NCBI GenBank assembly: GCA_029204225.1
Contig: MU832116.1
Span: 1-64,000, forward strand
Origin: Diphasiastrum complanatum
Taxonomy: Eukaryota; Streptophyta; Lycopodiopsida; Lycopodiales; Lycopodiaceae
DNA: 64,000 nt
Direction: 5' to 3'
The notes beneath the pieces are model-generated. The model did no database searches. It saw only the letters and a list, made by a program, of their open reading frames with translations, and was not told the origin of the DNA. Made by a program: the position numbers and the translations under genes. Positions 1 to 12,125 of the stretch are shown here, piece by piece; position 1 is the first letter of the stretch, and every line of letters starts with the position of its first letter.

Positions 1-10
1 TATCAGAGCA
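1..10 (+). other. Possible LTR-element primer binding site cut by the window edge
   Basis: The first ten bases, TATCAGAGCA, match the inner part of the primer binding site TGGTATCAGAGCA that plant LTR elements use to pair with initiator-Met tRNA. If real, a 5' LTR ends just outside the window and the plus-strand sequence that follows is element leader. The match is short and could be chance, and the element cannot be confirmed without the upstream sequence. Confidence 0.35.
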
Positions 11-887
<877 letters not shown>

Positions 888-1840
888 ACCAATGCCCGAT
901 GCAGAACAGGAGGTCCAAGCAGATGAGGTGTACAAGAACAGGAGCCCCGAGTGTCAGTCAGCCTGTTTCAAGCCTTCTTGCGTGAAGCTGTATGTCCATC
1001 ATTGCGAAGGGAATCACTCAAATGCAAACCAACCCGGGGCTTTGAAAGTCCAGCCCTGGAATTTGAACGGCTACTTCAAGGTCGAAGGAAGAAGATAGGG
1101 AGTGTGCAGAGATGGCGCGACCCAGCAGGAAGGAGACATCCGCTCTTCTGATCGGAAATCACGTGCTCCTTGCAGGTTTGCTGATCCAGAATGGCAAGCG
1201 CATGTGCAGCAGGCCGATGCTGTAGCGATCCAGCGAAGGAGGGGCCGTTGGTTGAGTGAGAGAGAAGGGCCCGAGGAAGAATTCGTGTGCCCGAGAACAT
1301 TTAAAATGGTAATGTTTGTTGGTTCTTTCAAAGTTTTTAACGACATTTTTTAAAAAAAATTGAGGATGGGTCCCTGAGGGCTCAGTGTATGAAAATTGGA
1401 GTATAACGCAAAACAGAGGCTTAATTGTGCATACAGAATCCGTTTCTGTCGGAACAAAAGCTGTACATGAATGTTCTACAATGACTAAACTTCGTTTTAA
1501 ACCAAAAATCTAGTGATTTGAAAATCGGTAAAAAAGCTTACTAAGTTTTTAATGCGGAGACCTCCATTTTTCATTAGGGACAGCATAGATTTTTCTGAAA
1601 AATGTCAATGGAAAACTTGTGAAAAGTTGAAACAACTGCTAGTAATTGATTTCATGCTAAGTACAGAATATATATAGATTGAAGTGAATGGTTTTTAAGG
1701 AATTAAGAGGTCAAATTGGTTTTACGAACTAACCAAGTGATAAGCCTTGTCGAGGTGACATCTTATGCCCTCTCCCTCAGTTACGTGCACTTATTATTAG
1801 TTAGCTAAGTAAAACATTTGCAAAAATTCTTAAAATTGAA
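888..1840. other. No gene recognised
   Basis: About 950 bases between the tubulin fragment and the Copia gag. Short ORFs on both strands resemble nothing I know. The first 400 bases are GC-richer than the AT-rich remainder, so two sources may be joined here. Confidence 0.5.
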
Positions 1841-2692
1841 TTGATCAGTTCATTTACGTCATTCAAGTTGACTATAATGGATCAAAGAACTTCATTTGAT
1901 CAATTTGACGGTAAGAACTTTCATACATGGAAAGTCAAGATGAGATTATTATTGACTGAGAAAAATCTGTGGGATCTTGTTGACGGTTCCAAAGTTAAGC
2001 AAGAAGATTCCAGTGATTCTTCTAGTATTGATTTGCGTGATAAGAGAGTTGTTGCTTACATTGGCCTTGGTTTGGCTGATTCTCAAATTCATCATTTGGA
2101 CCTATTTAAGACTGCTCGTGAAATATGGCAATCATTGGAAGCTATATTTGGAGCACGTTCTAAAAATGGTAAAATCCTTCTTAAGCAACAATTTTTCATA
2201 TTAAAGTTAGAAAGTGGAATGAGCTTGAATAATCATGTGAATCGTATGAAGTCAATAATGAATAAGCTTGCTGGAATTAATATTAATGTTCCCAAATATG
2301 ATGTTATGGCCGTACTATTAAATAGCATGTCTGCTGAGTATAGTAATGTCATTTTTACACTTGGAAACTTGCCTAATCAATCATTAGAAATGATGATAGC
2401 TTTATTACTTGAAGAAGAACGTAGGATGCAAATTCTGTTGTTACAATCTCTTCAGATGAAGTCGCTTTGTTTACTAAATGGAAAGCTAATCAGAATAGTA
2501 AATCTAAAAGGGTAAGAGTAAAAAGAATGTTAAATGCTTTTATTGTGGAAAGAGGAGACATTATAAGAATCAATGTTTAAAGATTAAAGCAGATCTTAAG
2601 TCAAAGAAGTCCACTGAAAGTGATAAAGAAAAAGAGGAATTGGACCTAACAGTTGTAGCTGAAAAGTCTTATGACGAAGCAGATGCTTGGTA
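1841..2692 (+). mobile_element. Ty1/Copia gag fossil (UBN2-type gag plus zinc knuckle)
   Basis: This is the capsid region of a Copia retrotransposon. It begins near MDQRTSFDQFDGKNFHTWK (from 1874), a typical UBN2 gag start, and continues through AREIWQSLEAIFG and LLNSMSAEYSNVIF to a CCHC zinc knuckle of the form CFYCGKRGHYKNQC near 2535-2576. The coding region is broken. No protease, integrase or reverse transcriptase of this copy follows; instead a polypurine tract and an LTR-like block lie about 400 bases downstream. It is a fossil of unknown age. Confidence 0.9.
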
Positions 2693-3097
2693 ATAAGTGT
2701 GTGCGCATGTACTTTATCTTCTATGGGATTTAGAAAGTTGTTGCAGGATTGCTAAACTTGGAATAGGTATCCTAGAAGAAGGTTCTTTGGATGCAGAAGT
2801 AAGGTGATATCTTCTATATGAGTTAGTTTGTGGATGCATTTGCAGTTTCAGAGAAGGATATTATCCTTGGCATAGCTCTTGGACATGATGCAGTGAGCAA
2901 TTTGTTTTGCAGATTCTAGTGGATGTTTGGCTCAAGGGAGGGTGATGGAATTGTTCCACACATTCTCAATTTGATGACATCAGATTTTTGCACTAATTGC
3001 TAGCATAAATGCCACATCAGTAGAGTTAGGAGTATAATGTACTTTCAGTGTGATGTACTTGGTTAAGCATGAAGTAACACCTCTATCAAAGCTGTCA
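2693..3097 (+). other. No gene; probable 3' untranslated part of a Copia element
   Basis: No coding similarity was recognised. The stretch lies between the gag fossil and the polypurine tract on the same strand, so it is probably element sequence. Confidence 0.4.
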
Positions 3098-3272
3098 TTG
3101 AGGGAGGGTGTTAGAATTACTGTTAATGGGCAATGCCACTTTGTTATTTATAGACATACTTGAAATGCAATAGATAAATGTGTTAAAGGCCAAATGTGCC
3201 TAAAGTCAAGTTTGATATATTTTGGGCCCATCCCAATGTGAAATGGGCTGAGGCCTTTTATGAAGGGGTGTA

Positions 3273-3347
<75 letters not shown>

Positions 3348-3465
3348 GTACTGTATTCATCTCATATTGTAGTGTGCAAGTGTATGGAATAAAGCAATGG
3401 TGTTCTCTCTCTCCTCTTGTGCCATGTGAATGCATATGTGCATGCTTTGATTTCACACACAAAAA
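3098..3465 (+). repeat. Polypurine tract and putative Copia 3' LTR
   Basis: GAGGGAGGG (about 3100-3108) has the form of a polypurine tract and is followed at 3109 by TGTTAGAATT, a typical LTR start. The block holds a (CT)n run and an AATAAA (about 3389), as an LTR would. Its 3' end is not clear. No matching 5' copy is visible in the window; if the element is the one whose PBS-like tail sits at position 1, its 5' LTR is outside. Confidence 0.5.
3275..3345. repeat. (CT)n microsatellite, about 71 bp
   Basis: Pure CT dinucleotide repeat inside the putative LTR. The Arg-Glu and Ser-Leu ORFs that cross it on both strands are artefacts of the repeat. Confidence 0.97.
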
Positions 3466-3479
3466 CTTAGAATGATGTT

Positions 3480-3949
3480 GATAGATAGAGATCTTTGGGA
3501 CATAGTAGAGGGTGCAGACCTGAAACAGAAGATGGTGATCAAGCAAAGGCCTGGAGGATCAAAGATCAGAAGGCCTTAGCATGTATCACACTCATCTGGC
3601 CAACTCCCAAATATCTCACGCTACCACGTGCAAAACCTCTAAGGAAGCACTGGACTTGTTATCAAGTCTCTATGAGACTCACGATGTAACCACGAGATTA
3701 CATCTTAAAAGGAAGTTTTTTATTCTTAGCATGTCTAATTCTACTGCCATCACTTCTCACATCAACAGCTTCAAGTCCCTGTTAGATCAATTATCAGCTG
3801 TAGGATGTTCTATTCAAGATGATGATGTTGTCATGACCTTGCTTTCTTCTCTTCCAACGTCCTATGAGCACTTTGTGGTGATGATCTTCACACAACCCGA
3901 CCTCACTCTTCAAAAGGTGATCGGTCATCTTCTTCAAGAAGAAATGTAG
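3480..3949 (+). mobile_element. Ty1/Copia gag fossil, second copy
   Basis: A second Copia gag piece, from a family different from the one at 1841. The region opens with DRDLWDIVEGADLKQK and continues with ALDLLSSLYETHD, LKRKFFILSMSNST and LLSSLPTSYEHFV, ending near LLQEEM. These are the usual helical blocks of a UBN2-type gag. The fossil is broken, and no zinc knuckle or pol domain of this copy was recognised next to it. Confidence 0.85.
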
Positions 3950-4957
3950 AGAAAGACTAGTAGCATGTCCATCAAAGACAAGTCCATGGCTCTTAGTGAC
4001 AGCTGATCCTGAACTCTGTCGGACGCCATCGGAATATTTGGATCAAAAGCCAACGTACGAAGACAATCATCCCATCGTGGTGATATGGACGCCAACATTG
4101 TCAAATCATTTGCAAAAAAGTGCAAATTGCCTAACAGTTGGATCTGACGAATTTCTATACTCAACAGCATAAAACTGAAGAGCACAGTGGAAATCAATTG
4201 ATATCTGCGCCCAACTCAGTATAGGTAAATCTGAGGTAGATGTATAATTTGACAACTCGACGAAGGTTTATAAAACTGTGTACAAGAAATGACTCAAAAA
4301 GTGCTTTTCTAAGTCAATTTTTTTTAAAAAAAAGATTCCTGAAAATACTTTCATTCAATTTTTTCTGATCAGATGATTTATTTTTTTTTACTATCTTATT
4401 CCAAAGAAGAAAATCAACCAAGTAGTGAAAAACAAAGAAATTTTAAAACAACAAAAGTAAAACTGATAAGGTATTGGATCATGCTGGTTGAACTGGCTGA
4501 ACTAGCTGCCTTGCATAAGCGGCTGCCATTCACTGAAGTATCAAATCATTTGTCATCCAAGTGTTCTAAAATAACTGCTCCACAGTTCAATATTTCTTTC
4601 ACCTATAAACTTCAATTTGTCTTTGATCAATTTCATCTTATACATCCTTCCTTCGGATCTTTCTTCGGATCTTTTTTGTGTAATCGGCAATCATGTTATG
4701 CCTTGCGGTGATCAATTTGGTTTCAAAAAGTTTTCATAAAGTCTCATGACGCATTTGTAAGAATTTTCTGAATGCCCATAATGTTGCATGCAATTTATGT
4801 TCTCAATCAAAACGACTTGCTTCAACCATTTTTGTCATAATGTTGCAGTGAATCTTATTGGAAGATTCAGCTTGGCCATTATCCCTCGAATAATACGAAG
4901 TACTAAACTGTTGGAATCAAAACTAACTCTTCTATGGTGGCTAGGTCTAATAAGGGA
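3950..4957. other. No clear gene; possible minus-strand Gypsy trace at 4020-4200
   Basis: On the minus strand, 4200-4020 gives NLHFFANDLTMLASIS, which faintly resembles the end of a Gypsy RNase H region. This is weak. The rest is AT-rich, and short ORFs on both strands match nothing I know. Confidence 0.25.
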
Positions 4958-5010
4958 TTCGGGCGTAGTATAGTGGTAGACCGAGCGTCCACCTTCTAAG
5001 TCTTGCAAAT
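4958..5010 (+). repeat. tRNA-Arg(UCU)-like fragment, possible SINE head
   Basis: TAGTATAGTGG (4966-4976) fits the internal RNA polymerase III A box, and CTTCTAA (4993-4999) has the form of an anticodon loop with anticodon UCU. The flanking CACCTTCTAAGTC is close to tRNA-Arg(UCU). The anticodon stem pairs badly and no B box follows, so this is not a working tRNA gene. It looks like the head of a tRNA-derived SINE or a tRNA pseudogene. A small hairpin, AGCACCA paired with TGGTGCT, lies just downstream at about 5046-5070. Confidence 0.4.
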
Positions 5011-5690
5011 AGCTTTCAACTGTAAAATATAAACAAGAAGGAAGGAAGCACCAAGGCTTTCCTGGTGCTCGTAATGGAAATAAAAACTAACTTGACTAAG
5101 GCTTACCCAACTAGCCAAGATCAACAAAAACTAGATCCTATTTTAACACCCAAAAGGGAAATGGAAATAATAGATTGCGGCTAACTAAGCCAATAGCAAA
5201 TAAAGTATGCCACAATATAGAAAACCGATGAAAAGGAGGCAAGAGGAGGCCCGAACACCTTCCCTCAAGCTATGCACCTTTCCAAAGGGAGCACAAGTGA
5301 AATAGAAAGACAATCTCAAATTACAGAATGACACTATAGCATAATCTCAAAAGTGTTGATGCCTCTCTTCTTATAGCAAGAAGGGCCTTCCATAAGTATC
5401 CACTAACTTATGGGATTAGTTTAAAACTAGCCATTCTAAGGCTTCTAAAACTTCCAACTTAGAACTTAGAACTTTTAAAAAGTTTTTAACTTGGGACTTG
5501 AGATAACTTAAGATATCTTAGAATATTTCTAAGCTTAAGTTTCTTAAGTCTAAGTTCTAATCCTAAGTTCAAGTTATTTTATTATTTTAAGCTTCTGCCC
5601 ATGGACTTACAAAACACATACCAAAGTAGAAGTTTATTGACAAATATTCATACGTGGGCTTACAAAACACATGTCACCGAGTTTTATTTT
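5011..5690. other. No gene recognised
   Basis: AT-rich with runs of short direct repeats built on AACTTAGAACTT and TTCTAAG (about 5440-5580). It may be LTR or untranslated retroelement DNA next to the Gypsy remains. Confidence 0.4.
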
Positions 5691-5699
5691 TTATTTCTA

Positions 5700-6745
5700 T
5701 ATTTTCTCTGTGTTTGCATAGTTGCTAACATAAACCGATGAATAACGAGAAAGTCTTCCAACAAACACTTTATCGTTTCATTAACAAGTGTGTTCCACGA
5801 TCGCTTACAAACTCAATAGGACATCCAAGCCTAATAATAATGTTTCATATAGGAACTTAGCCATAGATTTTGCATCTGCAACTCGAATTGCTTTCGCTTC
5901 AACCCACTTGGTCATATAATCAGTTGACAAATCTTAATTTATAATGAAAAAATTTTGGTAGCTTTAAATTTGGTGGTTTTTGTCATATTTAGTCAAAAAA
6001 CTTTGAAACTTTCATGATATATCTAGCCTAAGATCCTCTTGCCGCAACATGTACTTGCAAACCTGATAGGATAATCTGTCTGGTATGCACCTGGTTGCGT
6101 CAAAACTGATCCAATAGCATATTTTGATGTATCAGTATGAACATGAAACTCAATTGCCAAAATTGGAGCTTGTAGTATCGGTGCAAAAGCTAAAGCTTTT
6201 TTCAATTTTTCAAATGCTTCCAATGCCTCAACTGTTTAAATTGGTACAATAGTCAATTTGTATATAGGTCTTGGTAAATCCGCAAAGAATAAAATAAATA
6301 TTCGATAGTAATTTGCATGATCCATTGAAACGTAGACTCATCAAATTGTTCTTGGCCGCGATAACTCAACTATGACCTTGATTTTGAAATAATCTGTAGC
6401 AATGCCATGACTTGATATCACATGTCCAAGGACAACTCCATGAGTAACCCAAATTTGACACTTTTCTAGATTTAAGGAGATTTAGTATTTGCAACAACAT
6501 TTAAATACTTTTTCCAAATGATCCAAGTGGTCTGTATCGGCACTATGGACTCCGAGATCATCCAAGTAGATTTCAAGGAATTTGTACAAGTAGTCTTTGA
6601 AGATGAACTACTTTGAAATGAACTAGGTGCATCACAAAGTCCAAACAACATAACTTTATAAGCATAAGTTTCTCATTTTGTTGCAAAAGTTGTTTTATGA
6701 CGATCTGCGGGTGCGATATTGACTTGATTGTAACCACTAAATCCA
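5700..6745 (-). mobile_element. Ty3/Gypsy pol fossil (RT, RNase H, integrase)
   Basis: Read on the minus strand this is an old Gypsy pol. The reverse transcriptase part (about 6740-6240) includes GYNQVNIAPADRHKT and VMLFGLCDAPSSFQ. The RNase H start follows (6223-6023) with FHVHTDTSKYAIGSVLTQPG. An integrase core piece (about 5935-5730) reads DYMTKWVEAKAI and SDRGTH. The domain order is normal for Gypsy, but the copy is heavily broken (many breaks) and clearly old. It abuts a plus-strand Copia at about 6750. Confidence 0.85.
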
Positions 6746-6749
6746 TCTA

Positions 6750-8406
6750 AAAAACTGTAGGCTTCCGCTCAACACATGACACCTCGACGGGAGTGGTTTA
6801 CTGAATACGAAGCTAATACCATAGATCAATTCATCTATCTCGAATATTCAAGCACCACTTGTGTTGAAGGCAAAGGCACAATCAAGATAGTGTTCAATAA
6901 CACTCTCTCTATTTATGTTCCGAATGTTTTTCACGTACCTCAACTATCCAAGAACTTGTTGTCAATTTTCAAGATAACTGATGTGGGCTACACTGTTACT
7001 TTCTCATCTGAATAGTGTACAATCTTTGATGAAGATACTACTTTGAGTACCTGCACTAGAGTCAAAAATTTATATGTATTATCTGACTCAGTTGCATTAG
7101 CTAATGGTTCAAATGAAAATGAAAATGATCATGCTATATTGTGGCAATGTCGATTTGGACACGTGAATACAAGATCACTTTCTTACATGCGTTGAATAAT
7201 TTAGTTGATGGATTGTATTTCTCTCTATCTATGGCAAACACTCTAGAAGCATATTTCTCATATCACATTCCATCAAAACAAAACGTGTATTAGATCTTGT
7301 ACATAGCGATCTTTGTGGTCCAATGCCAATTCCATCCTTAGGAGATGGAATTTATTTTATCACCTTTATAGATGATTATTCTAGATGATCTACAGTCATG
7401 TTCATTAAGCACAAATCAGAAGCTATTGAATGCTTCAAGAAATTAAAGGCCACGGCCGAGACTCAAACATCTACAAAGGTGAGAGCTCTCTGAACTGATG
7501 GTGGCGGTGAATGCATCTCCAATGAGATGTCCGACTATCTAGCTGAGCACGACATTCAAAAACAATTTGCAACATCCTACATGCCTCAGCAAAACAGAAT
7601 TGTGGAAAGGAAGAATCGAACGCTTCTCAACTCAGCCAGATCAATGCTACATCAATCGCACTTACCTGCGAAATTCTAGACAGAAGCTACTGCCATAGCC
7701 TATTATGTATAGAACAGATCCAACACTAAAGCCGTCAACAACAAGACTCCTTATCAAGTATGGCATGGACATAAGCCTAGTGTTAGCCATTTAAAAATCT
7801 TTGGTTGTATATGTTTCGTTCATGTTCCTAAACAACTTAGGAAGAAATTGGACGAGAGGTCTAATAAATGCATTTTCATTGGCTATCTTGATGAACATAA
7901 AGCTTATAAAGTTTATGATCCATCCACCAATGTAGCATTTGTTTCTAGAGATGTAATCTTCAAGGAAGATATATTTTATCACTTCAAACAACCATTGATA
8001 GATGATGTTGTGTCATTTCATCCTATTTTACGTAGCACAAAATCTTTCAATCATGATGTTTTTTCTACAAATTCTGCAGCTATAGCTACAGAAGATGAGC
8101 AACCGACAGTACTCATCACCAGACTAGACCAGACCAGACCAAGCTAGCTCGAGCAGATCTGGACAACTTCAAGAAGAAGCGCCATCACAATTTGGTCAAT
8201 TGGCTGTCCGAAGGTCCTCAAGGATACACACAGTTCCTAAGAGGTATACACCTCAATCTTTCTGGACTTCATCAGAAGACTTAAAGACCCTAGCCGAAGC
8301 TATTAACTCTAAGGATGTTGTGAAGTGGCAAGAAGCTATGGAAAGTGAGTACAACTCACTTTTGACAAACTTGGTCAACTTTCTCACTCACAAGAGAGTT
8401 ATCGAC
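6750..8406 (+). mobile_element. Ty1/Copia pol fossil, 5' part of an interrupted element
   Basis: Plus-strand Copia pol. It begins at the protease end (HMTPRREWFTEYE), then gives VPNVFHVPQLSKNLLSIFKI, a GAG-pre-integrase region (LWQCRFGHVNTRSL), decayed integrase, and the post-integrase motif NKCIFIGYLDEHKAYKVYD with VAFVSRDVIF. It ends in the first part of the reverse transcriptase (WQEAMESEYNSLL, RVIDC). At 8407 a minus-strand Copia LTR starts abruptly, so this element is interrupted by an insertion. A plus-strand Copia RT and RNase H region at 17415 may be its other side. Broken many times. Confidence 0.85.
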
Positions 8407-9044
8407 TGTAGGAAAAATTATAGAAATTCTCCTTTAGAGAACATGATGAAAGTTTGAATAAATCAAACTAATATCAGTGTCTTCAATCGTGTCTGATTCT
8501 GGTCTATGTACTAATAGATCAGTTTCTACTTTGATTGAATAAAATATGCAGATTTAGGAGATATATGTGTGAATGTGATAGACAATTTTAGATAATCAGA
8601 ACAACTAAGAAAAATCATCTGTTAAGAAACTTTGATCAATCAAATTTTTATAATTCTGATTTTGATTCTTCTGTATACATCTCTTGATGCCTTGTTGTTT
8701 ACAATGAGTAAGGGCACATGTATTTATATTGTCACAGGATAGGTCTTTTGGCTTTCTTCCTTCTGTAACAATCGATCTAACCATTAAGACGGTTGATATT
8801 CAACAACCAACATTTTGTTTCCAAACTCGAAAGGTTATTGTTCGAGATAGTTTATCTGTCGAGACAGTTTATCTGTTGAGACAATTTATTGTTCGAGACA
8901 GTTTATCTGTAGAGACAATTTATTGTTCAAGTTCGATTCGTTTCGAGTTCGAGTTTGAGTTCGGACAAGAATAAAAATGTTTTGAACTCAAACAAGAATA
9001 AAAATGTTTTGAGTTTGGTTTCGAATTCGAGTTCGAGTTTCTCA
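8407..9044 (-). repeat. 3' LTR of the minus-strand Copia array
   Basis: On the plus strand it runs from TGTAGG to CTCA. Its outer half aligns with the LTR at 14077 (shared TGAATAAATCA, TCTATGTACTAATAGA and GAATGTGATAGACAAT blocks). In element sense it begins TGAGAAACTCG after a purine-rich ACAAAGGT. It is 638 bp and contains a run of short repeats around GTTTATCTGT and GTTCGAG. The boundary with the plus-strand Copia at 8406/8407 is sharp. Confidence 0.8.
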
Positions 9045-10960
9045 ACCTTTGTCAATTAAGCTTTACTGAGTGGCTTTGTAAAGATATCACCTGTCATTTC
9101 CTCTGTAAGTATGAAGGTTGTCTTCAGTATCTTCTTTTTGACTAAGTCCCGAATAAAATGATACTTGATAGCTATATGTTTCGTTTTGAAATGAAACACA
9201 AGATCTTTCGTAAGATAAATTGCTGAAGTGTTATCCATTAGTAAGACATAAGGTTCAAAAATAGTTTCATCAAATCCTTTCAACATTTGTTTGATCCATA
9301 TCAGCTCATCCACCATCTTAGCTGCTGCTACATATTCGGCCTCACACGAAGATTGAGTTGTTGTTGTTTGCTTCTTGTTTATCCAAAGTATGGTTGCGCC
9401 AGATGCTAGAGTACAACCTCCTAAAATACTTTTGCTATCATCCTTCATGGATGCCCAGCTTGTGTCACTGTAAGATTCGATTCGAAATCTAGCTTCCTTC
9501 GAATAACACAGTCCATAGTCTTTCGATTCTTGGAGATATTGTACTACTCTTTTTGCTAACTTCCAATGTAACGATCCAATCAGCCTTCAATAGGGTGTAT
9601 TGGCCATTCGTTTATCTTCTTTGAGAGTCTGCGGACAATTTGCTTTGCTCAGTATCGTTTCAAATATCATGGGAGTATGCACACCTTTGCATTCGAGCAT
9701 GTTGAAATATTCAATGATTTTTTGAGTATACTTTTGTTGGTGAAGATTCAACTTGCCACCTTCAAAGTCTCTTTCGATCTGTAAGCCTAGATAGGTTTTT
9801 GCTTCTCCTGGGTCAGTGATCTCGAATATTCCAAAGATGTCTCTTTGGCATCTGAAATCAATTTATCTTTTCTTGAGAAGATAAGAGTGTCATCAACATA
9901 AACAACTAGAAAAATAATTTCATCTTTGACATGTTTGATATAGACATTCGACTCAACAAATAAAGGTTCAAAGCCTAAAGAAAGTAGTGCTTCGTCCTTC
10001 TTTCTATACCATTGTATGGCTGCTTGTTTCAGACCATAGATGCTTTTATTGATGTGACATCTGAATTCTGGATATTCTTGGCTTATAAAACCAAGTGGTT
10101 GATCCATGAATAAATCTTCTTCTAATTATGCATGCAAGAAGGCAGTTTTCCATCCACAATATGGATTTTGAGATCATGAGCCACTACATAAGCAAATAAA
10201 AGCGAATTGATGTGTGTTTGACTATTGGTGAGAAAGTATCAATGTAGTCCATTCCATATTTTTGTGAAAAACCTATCGCAACCAACCTTGTTTTGTATAT
10301 GATGTTATGATCTCCATCAGAGCCTGTTTTGATCTTGTAGATCCACTTGCATTTTATTGGTCTTCTTCCATCAGGTATCGGTGCAAGTGTCCATACATTG
10401 TTCTTATACATCGATGACATTTCGTCCTCCATTGCTTGAATCCAATGATCTTTATTTGATCCATCAATAACTTCCTCGAATGTTTGAGATTCGTCTGTGA
10501 AACCACATAATCCGATGGCTATATTTGTTGAAACATCCTGACCAATACTTACTGGTGGCTTTCTTTGTCTATCAGATCTTCTCACAGTTTGTAAAGGTCT
10601 AAAATTCAATTCTGCATTTTTTTGGGTTCGACTGGTTTTGCTTGAATTCGAGTTGGTGATTCGAGCCTTATGGGTATTTGAATTTGAACTCCCTCTGAAT
10701 CACTACTATGTCCAGATGATAATTCATGTTCATCATCTGCTTGCTTTACTTCTATTGTTGGTAACTCATAATAATTCTTAAGAATTTCATAGCTGATTAA
10801 ATCACTGTCTGCTATGTATTTTGACTCATCGAATTTGACATCTCGAATAATTTTTATTCTTCCAGTTTCGGGTATGTAAACTCGATAATATGAAGAATGT
10901 AACTCAAATCCTACCAGAAAACCTTGTTTTGTCTTTTCATAGAGTTTCTTTTGTTTCCTT
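9045..10960 (-). mobile_element. Ty1/Copia pol fossil, minus strand (linker, RT, RNase H)
   Basis: Minus-strand Copia interior. From 10960 it reads the post-integrase linker (KQGFLVGFELHSSYYRVYIP), the reverse transcriptase start (WIQAMEDEMSSMYKNNVW, KCKWIYKIKTGSDGD), the catalytic stretch FLVVYVDDTLIFS near 9905, and RNase H (TTTTQSSCEAEYVAA, LMDNTSAIYLTKD) ending DIFTKPLSKA at about 9060. It joins its LTR at 9044. The fossil is broken in several places. Confidence 0.9.
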
Positions 10961-12125
10961 TGTGGAAAGGTGAATGAGGCTTGGAGTCTCACAAGGACTT
11001 GCAAGATTTGTCTTCAAGAGTCCATCACAACACATGTCAAATCTTTTGAAATTTTTCATTTGGAAGTGCATTGTTTGGTTCAAGATGCAAAGATAGATGT
11101 CACTTTCATGAACCTAGATAGTGTTAGAAAGTCATGGGATGACCATTTTTCTAAACCTTGGGCCTCAACCTTGAACCATATCACTTTAATGGTCTAGGAC
11201 CAAAGTATACATGCACAACTTGGGCATTGGGACCTAGTAAAAGGGCGCACTTCAAATGGGTCCAATGAGTTTCCAACTCCCACAAGAAAGGCATTCAAAG
11301 AGTCACAGGTTATGGAAGGAGTCTCTTGACTTTCTATAAGCCTATGGAGGTTCTTTAACTCCCCTAGGCTTCTCTCTCTCTCAATGGATGGGCATGGAAC
11401 TCCATAGTGCACTGGAGGGGTTTATGGGCCATCTATATGAGGGTAGTAGGGCGCCCATCGGGGGGAGGAGAGATCTCTCTTGCTTGTTTTGCTTATGCTC
11501 TAGTGTTGCTACTAGTGTGTAGAGTGCTTTCTTGTGTGTAGTATGCTTAGGGTTTGGATCTTGCTTATGGTATGGGACATAAGTAGGGTTTGGATCTTGA
11601 GTATGCTATAGTCTGTTGTGGTATGCTTGTTTATGGTTAGCAAGGAGGTGCTAGATAGGTCTTACTTGGAGCTTGGATCTACTAGGTATGGTTGGGTGGT
11701 GAATACTTGAGACCAGCTTGTTATCTATCTTTGTGCTTAAGAGGACGGACACAGGTGGAGGAGAGATCCTTGGAGGCTTGCAGATCCTTACTTGCAGGTG
11801 GAGGCATCCTAGCTTGGAGTTGGGGAGCATCTTGGAGCTTGCAAGTTGCTTGGAGGACATTTGGAAGTTCTACCTTGGATTTGGAAGACTTCCTCACCTC
11901 TACTTGTAAAAATGGTACTAGAGCTAGACAAAGGATGATAACCTTAGGGACCCAACTCCCTTGGGTCCCAAACTCAGACTTGAGACCAGATGATGACTGG
12001 GCCTGTAGACTTGACCGGTGACTCGTGAACCTGCATGGTTGCCATGTGTCATGATCCAGGAGTGCACATGGCTTGGAGTCTCTCTCCTTAGAGGTATACA
12101 AGGGTAGGAGGACTTATTTGCCATC
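10961..12125. repeat. Unclassified insertion of about 1.16 kb in the Copia array
   Basis: The Copia similarity stops on both sides of this block, which is GC-richer than its surroundings and shows no protein I recognise. A 13-base direct repeat, GGCTTGGAGTCTC, occurs at 10978-10990 and 12070-12082, close to the two edges. The middle (11460-11800) is made of loosely repeated GTATGCTT and GGTTTGGATCTTG motifs. It may be a solo LTR, a non-autonomous element or captured host DNA. ORFs of 70-130 codons on both strands have no recognisable domain. Confidence 0.5.

Noticed and set aside
892-1353. Overlapping ORFs after the tubulin fragment as extra tubulin exons
   Set aside because: None matches tubulin or any other family I know; they are short and overlap in several frames.
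3148-3546. 132-codon minus-strand ORF with a long Arg-Glu run, and its Ser-Leu mirror on the plus strand
   Set aside because: Both are translations of the CT microsatellite.
11692-12124. Overlapping ORFs of 60-126 codons on both strands
   Set aside because: They lie in the unclassified insert, overlap in opposite frames and have no domain.
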